DNA of 64,000 bases from the NCBI RefSeq assembly GCF_000699445.3, contig NC_067199.1, forward strand, positions 35,076,902-35,140,901. The letters run 5' to 3'. The notes under the pieces are model-generated. The model saw nothing but the letters and a program-made list of their open reading frames with translations. It searched no databases and was not told where the DNA came from. Position numbers and translations under genes: made by a program. Shown piece after piece: positions 25,901 through 34,900 of this stretch (the first letter of the stretch is position 1; every line of letters starts with the position of its first letter). Source of the DNA: Schistosoma haematobium (taxonomy: Eukaryota; Platyhelminthes; Trematoda; Strigeidida; Schistosomatidae).

Positions 25901-28900
25901 ATTACAGGTACACATTGCTGACGAGTGCCAAGTAGCACGAAACCCGGGTCCAGGGTTTCCTGTTGACTACTTCCAACCACCATCTAAATATATATATATA
26001 TAATGTTTTGGCTCGTAATACAAATCGGATAGAAATTCGTACTCCTGTCGTTGTAAGTTCCTTATAAAGTCATAAGTTTATTTAATAAGTTCACTTTCGT
26101 TTCTGAAAGACAAGGAACGAAAAACATATTTATCTTATCACCTTCAAAACCTTGCTTGAGTACTTACATCTAGACTATAAAATAAGTTGCAACCAATTTG
26201 CTCACAAATAATTGAATCTAATTAATTTACTATTATGTAACTTAAAAACAATGCTAATTACTTGGTCTAATTTATTCCTGATACTATTCCAATTGATGTT
26301 AACTCGATAAAGCTTAGTTGTTATTTTGGCACTTATTAAGTTATTACAAATTTATTATTATGAACAGTCTATTCAATATTCAACTTCGTTGACATTTCAG
26401 TGATCAAATTAAAATAAAATTATATTCATTACCTATTGTTATTGAAAAGAATTTTATATAATCATTATACTTTATTGATAGTTTCTAGTAGATACCTTCA
26501 ATTGTTGTTTTTTTTTCTACTAACATTGATAAGTTTAATTTTTTATGAAGTGGAGGAAAATACTACTAATTAATAATGATAATAATAGTGGTAATAATGA
26601 TTTGTTATAATGATTAGTTATAAACATGCCATAAATAGAATGATTATTGATTGAAATTGTTATAAAATTTACCCGTTAAATATCACATGATTTATTCGCC
26701 AATCAGTATACGATTTATATCATCTTAACAATATGCCACAACAATCATATATTGACCGATCTGAGTAGTCTATCGTCTTTATTGATCCTTTTCCTTACTA
26801 GCTCTGCTAGTTGAATCCAGAATGGTATTAGTAACAACTTCTACTGTATGAATTATATATTTCAAATAAACTTGGTTTATATACAAGCCAAACAGATGAC
26901 ATAATTACCATAAAATAATAAAATAACAATCGTACATGATCAAGCCAAAAAAAGTGGCTGTGATTGTGTAGGATTGTAATTCATAAACTGGGTATAACTA
27001 AAGAATAGTAAATCGTATAATAATAGTCTATAGGTGAAAATAAAGCTTATGATAAGAGGAATATAAATATGCATAATCTAGTTACTCAATAGTTATATAA
27101 TAACAATATATTTATAATAATAGTCCATTAATAGCTCTCAGAAGTTACCCATAATTTAATCTTCACGAGCTTACTTATTTACTTACGCCTGTTACTCCTA
27201 ATGGAGCATAGGCCGCCGACCAGTATTCTCCAACCCACTCTGTCCTGGGCCTTCCTTTCTAGTTCTATCCAATTGTTGTTCATTTTTCTCATATCTATCT
27301 CCATTTCCCGGCGTAATGTGTTCTTTGGTCTTCCTCTCCTCCTTTAGCCTTGAGGATTCTATGTGAGGGCTTGCCTTGTGAAGTAGTTGAATGCTTTCCT
27401 CAGTGTGTGCCTTATCCACTTCCAGCGCTTCTTCCTGATTTCTTCCTTCGCTGGAATCTGGTTTGTTCTCTCTCACAGTAGGTTGTTGCTAATAGTGTCT
27501 GGCCAACGGATCTGAAGTATTTTGTGTAGACAACCGTTAATAAACACCTGTATCTTTTGGATGATAGCTTTCGTAGTTCTCCAGGTTTCCGCCCCATACA
27601 ATAGAACTGTCTTGACATTTGTATTGAAAATGCTGACCTTGGTATTGGTTGACAGTTGCTTTAAGTTCCAGATGTTCTTCAGTTGTAAATATGCTGCTCT
27701 GGCTTTGCCGATCCGCGCTTTCACATCTGCATCAGACCCACCATATTCATCAATGATGCTGCCCGAATATGTAAAGGTTTTTACATCTTCCAAATCTTCT
27801 CCGTCAATTGTGACTGGATTGGTGTATGCTGTGTTGTATCGGAGAATCTTGCTTTTCCCTTTGTGTATATTGAGACCTACTGCTGCTGAGGCTGCTGCTA
27901 CACTGGTCGTTTTCTCCTGCACTTGTTGTTGCGATTGAGATAAGAGGGCCAGATCATCTACGAAGTCTAGATCGTTCAGCTGCATCCTAGATGTCCAATG
28001 TATCCCGCGTTTCCCTTCAGGTGTTGACGTCTTCATGATCCAGTCGATCACCAGGAGAAAGAGAAAGGGTGAGAGTAAGCAACCTTGCCTGACACCGGTC
28101 TTTACCTCGAACGAGTCTTTCAGTTGTCCTCCATGCATGATTTTGCAGTTTAATCCATCATAAGAATTCCCTATGATACTGACTATCTTCTGAGGCACGC
28201 CGTAGTATCGAAGAAGCTTCCATAGTGTTATTCTGTCCACGCTATCAAATGCTTTCTCATAGTCAATGAAGTTGATGTAGAGTGATGAATTCCATTCAAT
28301 TGATTGTTCCACAATGATCCGTAGAGTTGCAATTCGGTCTGTACACGATCTATCCTTACGTAATCCCGCCTGTTGGTCTCGAAGTTGGGCGTCTACGGAG
28401 TTCTTCATTCTGTTTAACAATACCCTGTTGAAGACTTTTCCCGGTATTGAGAGAAGAGTAATCTTCACTAGGATATAACAGAAATGTATAACTAAATGCT
28501 ATATATGTCAATTTGTTTATTTTGTGAAATTATTGTGTGCTGTAATTTTACTGATCTACAGTCATCATGACTACATAGTTATGATAATTTCAATAGTTGA
28601 GATTATGCGTCAATTGAAGCTAGATCACCATGGAAAACCTGGAAGCACTAGACGTCCATTTCGTCCTATTGTGGGACTCGTCAGCAGTGCGCATCCACGA
28701 CCCCGCCTCGCGGGATCCGAACTCAGAACCTATCAGTTATGATAATATTAAAATTTGTCATAACCTATTGATGTCAATTTTTTGAAGACTGACATGTTCA
28801 AAAATACTGTTAATTAGATGTTCTACCGAAAAAATCTTATTAAACGTTGTTATCAGTTGGTGTAATTGGCATTGTTTTTAGTCTAATAATACGTGATGAA

Positions 28901-31900
28901 TATCTATTGCTTACTACTACACCTCACCAGCATAGTGGGATACCATTTTTAGTTCCAATATTGATTCATCAACTTCGAGTTAATAATATATGTCGAATTC
29001 GGCGGCCTATTCTCCACTGGGAGTAACAGGCGTAAGCAAGTAAGTAATTTATGTAAAATGTTGGAAAATGAAGAGATCTGTAGAATCGTTTTGATCAAAA
29101 TTATGTAGACGGAGAATGTTAGTGTTGAAATCCATGCTGACGATGGTGGATTGTCATAATTTATGTACTCATGTACTACATCCATTAGTCATTAGTGTTA
29201 TAATAAAATAGAAAAGCTGTAAATTATAAAAATCAATACAAATTTGTATACAACTTAAATACAGATCAATGACTTAATATATGATCTTTGTTAATGTTTA
29301 ACAACAACAACAACTAGAACGCTACTGAAAATCACTGACCACTGGGAATCTCTTTCACTTAGTTTAGAAAATGTCAGCAATCCACACTCATAACATAGCT
29401 AGGTATAAAACTCAGTTTTCGTATTTGTCGAGGTATGTTACATGCTTATTGTTGAAGAGTCTTTTCAAATAGGACATATCTTTAGCGTCCCTCATTTTTA
29501 ATTATCATTCAACTTCAGTCGGTCAGCATTACCGGGTTTACAAAACTTAAAATGAAGCAGTTTTTCATACTTTTCGAACCATGAATAAAATGTAGCACCA
29601 ACTATACCGTTCAAACGATTTTTACTTATGCCATTACTAACTGAAACTATGTGTGATGCTTATAGCTCATTGCATGCAGGATTTTGTTGACATAAACACA
29701 TTCCTTACATAACGGCTTTCATGATTCCTATTTGATCTTGTTCAATTTGTTTTTCCTGACGCCTCAAAAAAGGCTTTTAACTGTTCAAATGAAATCCTCA
29801 TTTTGGGTTTACTTCGTCACTAATTGATGTACTCTGCAGGAACTCAAATATATGCTACAAGAAACTTTAATTCTCACAATACAAGGAAGATGATAGACGA
29901 GAATTTAATCTAAACTAAAAATGAAGCGAAACCACTTCTGAATACACATTAATTATTATGTTTCATATACACTGATCAACAGCGAGATTTGAATAAATTA
30001 CATTGAGTACCACTTGACACAGACGGACTAATCAATAAATGCCTGTGTAAACAAACACAAATTTTCGAAATCATGAAGTTAAATGACTATAATCAACAAA
30101 TATAACTAATTAACAGAGTTATAAAATTACTATTTCCTAAAAGTATAATAAAATATCCATAGATGATTGAAGAAAATCAATTTTATATCTCACTGGCACT
30201 AAAATCAGTTAATACCTTAGCTATTGATCATATTAATTATATGAAGTTTCGTACAAATTTTCTAAGCGCTGTTTTTCCTTATCTAAACTAAGAATTTCCT
30301 AAATGTTTCCAGTGTGTTTTCTAATTTATGATAAAGTTAACTTTTATAAATTAATTTCTACAATTCCCTATTCATAATCTTCTAATTATTACATTCTTTT
30401 TATTGTTTTCAATTTCATTCAGGTCAAGAATCATATGCCGGTATAACAGAAACAGCTTATCGTACTTGTGATGGATTCATTATTGTATTTTCAATAACTG
30501 ATTTAGCTTCATTTTGCGCTGTTAATGACTTTATGTAAGTGTTTCTAATGTGGATGTACAAATTATTATTTGAAATTTAATTAATGTCTTGTTTTACATT
30601 TATAATATATCTCGTAGGTAAATAATTATACACTGACTTCCTAACTAATACCTAAACCTGGAAAGGTTATTATTTAGAAAGTCAGGGTATTTTTATGAGA
30701 CTGTATATAACTCTTGGATTATAGAGGCTTCTTGAAGTCATGAGAAAAATCGATAATTGTTCAGTTAATATGAGGAAGTCATACCCAGTTATTGTCTAGG
30801 TACTTTTTGGAAGTTATAAAAGAGCTCTAATTAGACATAGTAGTTTTCTTTTAGCATTTTTCTGGCTTCTGAGGACTTTTCCGAAGAACTATAATGACCT
30901 CTTGACACAATACTTCTTTAGTTTATATAACCTTAGTTCACTCCCTTATCTGGTCAGTAGTTTCTTTGTATTCATAATTGGTAGTACTAAACTAATGAAA
31001 ATAAAATGAAATTTCTGTATATTTCTCGGTGTTTATAGTTTTACTATTTTCGTTGTTTTAACCTCCTTTTCCTCCGATTATTATTTTTTTAAAGCTGTAG
31101 CAATTGTAATTATTGTACATTTGTACTGAGTTTTACACCTTCATCAGTCTGTCCTGGAGTTATATATATTTTGTAATCGTTTGTTTATTTCATGTAATTG
31201 GTCTTTTAATCAGCCCCGATTAGGAGAATGGTAATGTATCATATGAGGGAAGTTCACGTTCAATTCACAGTGACCCTTCCAAACGTGATTGCTTTACAGT
31301 ACACACTCTAGTTTTGGCAATATTTTCGTCAGTAGGAGTTCATTACACTCAATGTACACCATTTTTTAAAATCTATGACATATAGTTCAAGATTAAACTA
31401 TGAACTTTATATGCATGTATACTTATCGAATAAATGAAAATCAAATCCACCTAATATTTCATACAGAGATGTTCAAGAAAGTCATGTAAAACATCAACAG
31501 TCAATTATATTCAATTACTTATTATTATAAAATACAATAAATTTTATCAGTATGGGGTTGTGAATATTGTTGAGTTTTTGATTGAAGTCACGAATCCTCA
31601 ACAGTGCTGAGGAGTCCCATACTAGGACGAAACGGCCCTCCAGTGCTTCCAGGTTTTCAATGGTCGTCTAACATTGATCGATTCATGATCTCAATAAATT
31701 TTATAGTAATTCATAATCAACATGGATCTTTATTTCTTATTAACATTTTTTATTGTTTTTGCCTGTTTTATCCCGACAAGAATAATGAACAGTAACTGCT
31801 GGAGTCTATGTATGGACTAATACTATACATATATTTTGTAATTGTTAAGTAACTAAACTATACATATCTATGTTCCTCTTATTATAAGCTTTATTTTGAT

Positions 31901-34900
31901 CCATAGACTATTATTATATGATTTACCGTTCTTAAGTTATGCTTAGTCTATTATTTACAGTATCCCATAGACCGCGAGATTCTGTGGCAGTGTCTGTCAT
32001 TGAAAGGCGTACCTCAGAAGTACATAAACCTTGTGAAGGCTCTGTACTCGAACACTACTAGTCGAGTCAGAGCTTATGGCGAACTGTCATCTGCTTTTGC
32101 GTTCGTCAAGACTGTCCACTTTCTCCATTTTTGTTTAACTTCATCATAGACCTGCTTATGGAAATAACATTCTCGTCGACTGAATTCTCGGGTATTGATC
32201 TCCTTCCAGGAGGTCCACTTATCGACTTAGAATACGCAGATGACGTAGTCCTGTTTGGTGAAGACGCTGATAAAATGCGGAGTCTTCTGGTAGCATTAAG
32301 CAACAATGACAGAATGTTTGGAATACGCTTCTCTCCCACTAAATGCAAGTTGTTGCTTCAGGACCGGTATGCGTCAACACCTGAACTAAGGATAAGGAGT
32401 GAAGTAGTCGAACGTGTTGACAACTTCACTTATCTTGGAAGTCTGATCAGCCCTAATGGGTTGGTGTTTGACGAAATCTCAGCACGGATTCGAAAGCCTT
32501 GTTTGGCTTTTGCCAACTTACGTCACCTATGTTGAAGGCGAGATATCCGTCTATCAACAAAAGGACGAGTAAACTGTGCAGCAGTCCGTTCTGTTTTAAT
32601 TTACGGCAGCGAAACATGGCCATTAAGAGTAGAAGATACTCGTAAGCTACTAGTATTTGACCACAGATGCCTTAGAAATATTGCTGGCGTCTGCAAACTA
32701 CTTGGTTGGGGTCCGCGTGACTATCGTAACCAATGGTTGGAGACTCTGGGTGACATGGCTCAGAATCGATCACAATAACATAGGTGTATACACTCTCTGT
32801 CTGCCCTTAAACTGTAAGATTAAAATCGCTTCATATCTTTATTTTTATGAACTAATTCTTTCTTCTTGTACTATGTCCATATATGCAATCTTTCTTTTAT
32901 ATATTACCACCACTGAATTAACTACTTTTATGAATCCGGTGTTCATCTTGTTGTGCTAATGAATGAGGTGTGGCAACCTGGGCCGATGCATATACGTGTA
33001 TGGTCCAACGTTGTAGCTGACTGATTGACGGTCTCCCATATTCACAGTCACTTTTGGTTAGATTTTGTTCAAATATTATTTTCTATTTTATGGTGTGATG
33101 TCGTCTGTTTTTATTTGTATATAAAACCCAATATGTTTATACGTCATTGATCTGTCATTGTTCTCTAATTGGCGGTATCATTATATTATATATTAATAAG
33201 GTACATAATCACAAGTTATATCAATGAAAATATCTTTGTAATTAATCTTCATTAACATTTAATTATCTAAATGAAATGCTTTCTTTCCATTAACTTTTTG
33301 ATGATCACATTTAATTGTATTAGTTACACGAACTATAATTTACCTATTCAATAATTTTAAAATTAAAGGAACCAAAATAAATCTCATTTACTTTTACTCT
33401 GATTTTGTTTACTTTTATTATTTAATTAATATTAAAAAAGTACATAGATTATTTCTTTACTAAAATCTTTTTTTAAAAGAAAAGAGAGAGGAAAAGTGAA
33501 CTTCCTTGTGGTCATTATTATTTAATATTAAAAATATTATCATTTTATCTCATCATTTTGGGAAAAGGAAACTTCTTTTTCTGTGTGTGTGTGTGTGTGT
33601 GAAAAGAAAACAAATAAATAAGTTCATCATATTCTCTCATGTTTACCAATATACAATATGAAGTATATTCTTTAGTGTGTTTACATTTTTAATATTTCTT
33701 CTTAGGTAATATTTATATAAGATGTGAACAAATAAGATATCAACTGTTAACCTCTCACTTATTTTACGATAGTATTATAAATGACATTTCTTCAATTCAA
33801 CACAGTTTCAATTCAAATTCATGGATTTTTACTTTACATCGCTAACCAATTCTAGATAGACAACTGTTAAATACTAGAAAAACGTTTGCCAACTCTCCTA
33901 CCCTAGTATGAAACTCATCCATTTTGTGGATTAGCAACTGTATTAGTATTGAAATCTAGAACCGTGAAGCCTCACAGTGAGGAGATCACTTTCACACTAT
34001 TGAGTTTATTATAACTTGTGCCAGCCAATTCGAGAACAGTGAATTATCTACTGGACCAATGACTCATAAAACCCGTACGAGCAGTTTAGAGTCTTCATCG
34101 ATCCTGCTTCCTGCCTAACCCTGCCTGTTAAGTTCAGAACACTAATCTCAGCCTCTGTGATATGAATCATTTATTTCAAACATACTGGGTTTATATACCA
34201 ACCAAACAGACTACGTCATACCATAAAATGGGAAACAACATCTGTACAAGATTTAGCCAAATGTGGTTGTGAATAAGAGAGATAGTAATTGATAGACAGT
34301 GCGTAACTCAAGAATGGTAAATCGTATAATAACAGTTGATGGGTCGAAATAAAGCTTATGATATGAGGAACAAGAATATGAATAGCTTAGTTATCAATTA
34401 TACAATAAAAATATACGCATAGTATCGGTCCATAAATTCATCCCAAATGTTACCATTCATTACTCTCATCGGGATATAATACCTTCGGATTTTAAATTTT
34501 CCGAGTTTATCCTCCCCCACAAAATAGTGTTGGATCTTCATATACCCAAGTTACAATTAATTTGACAAAGTTGTCATTCATTGGTTCACATTTCCTACTA
34601 CCATAAACTTGTGTTATTGCACGATTATAAACATTGCCACTGATTATATATGTCTTACACCCAGTATTGCCGAATTCCACTAGTTACAGATTTTTATTAT
34701 AATTTCTCAGTTATTCCCTACATTGAATATAACTACTGTATGCACAGAACGTATATGAAAACATTTCATATTTTTTCAAGATTGTAACATTTAATTAACT
34801 CTTCCATTTTTTTTTCTATAGGGAAAAAATTGCTCTTCTTCGAGAATTAGGACATGTTCCAATTATACTTGTTGGCAATAAAGTAGATTTAGCGAATCAA

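Larger units (their letters stand above)
14151..30422 (+). other. 16.3-kb second intron of the GTPase gene
   Basis: The intron runs from GTAAGT at 14151 to TTCATTCAG at 30422, splitting the Gly codon of DTAG just before Gln65. It contains copies of SINE families A, B and C, two RTE LINEs in opposite orientation plus a 3'-end piece, and repeats R2 and R3. The stretches 14700-16370, 17490-17720, 18430-18855, 19220-20390, 21080-22440, 26000-26760 and 29050-29880 show nothing beyond AT-rich sequence, a (CTT)n run at 21522-21552, (ATT)n at 25555-25575 and (TA)n at 25987-26000. Confidence 0.85.
30535..34821 (+). other. Third intron of the GTPase gene
   Basis: GTAAGT at 30535 to CTATAG at 34821. 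It contains a SINE C fragment, an RTE LINE piece and two R2 copies. (GT)n occurs at 33582-33601. The stretch 30600-31550 shows nothing beyond a possible degenerate SINE near 31210-31310; 33050-34070 holds nothing I recognise. Confidence 0.8.

Noticed and set aside
27522..27938. 138-aa plus-strand frame
   Set aside because: Antisense shadow of the SR2-like reverse transcriptase frame.
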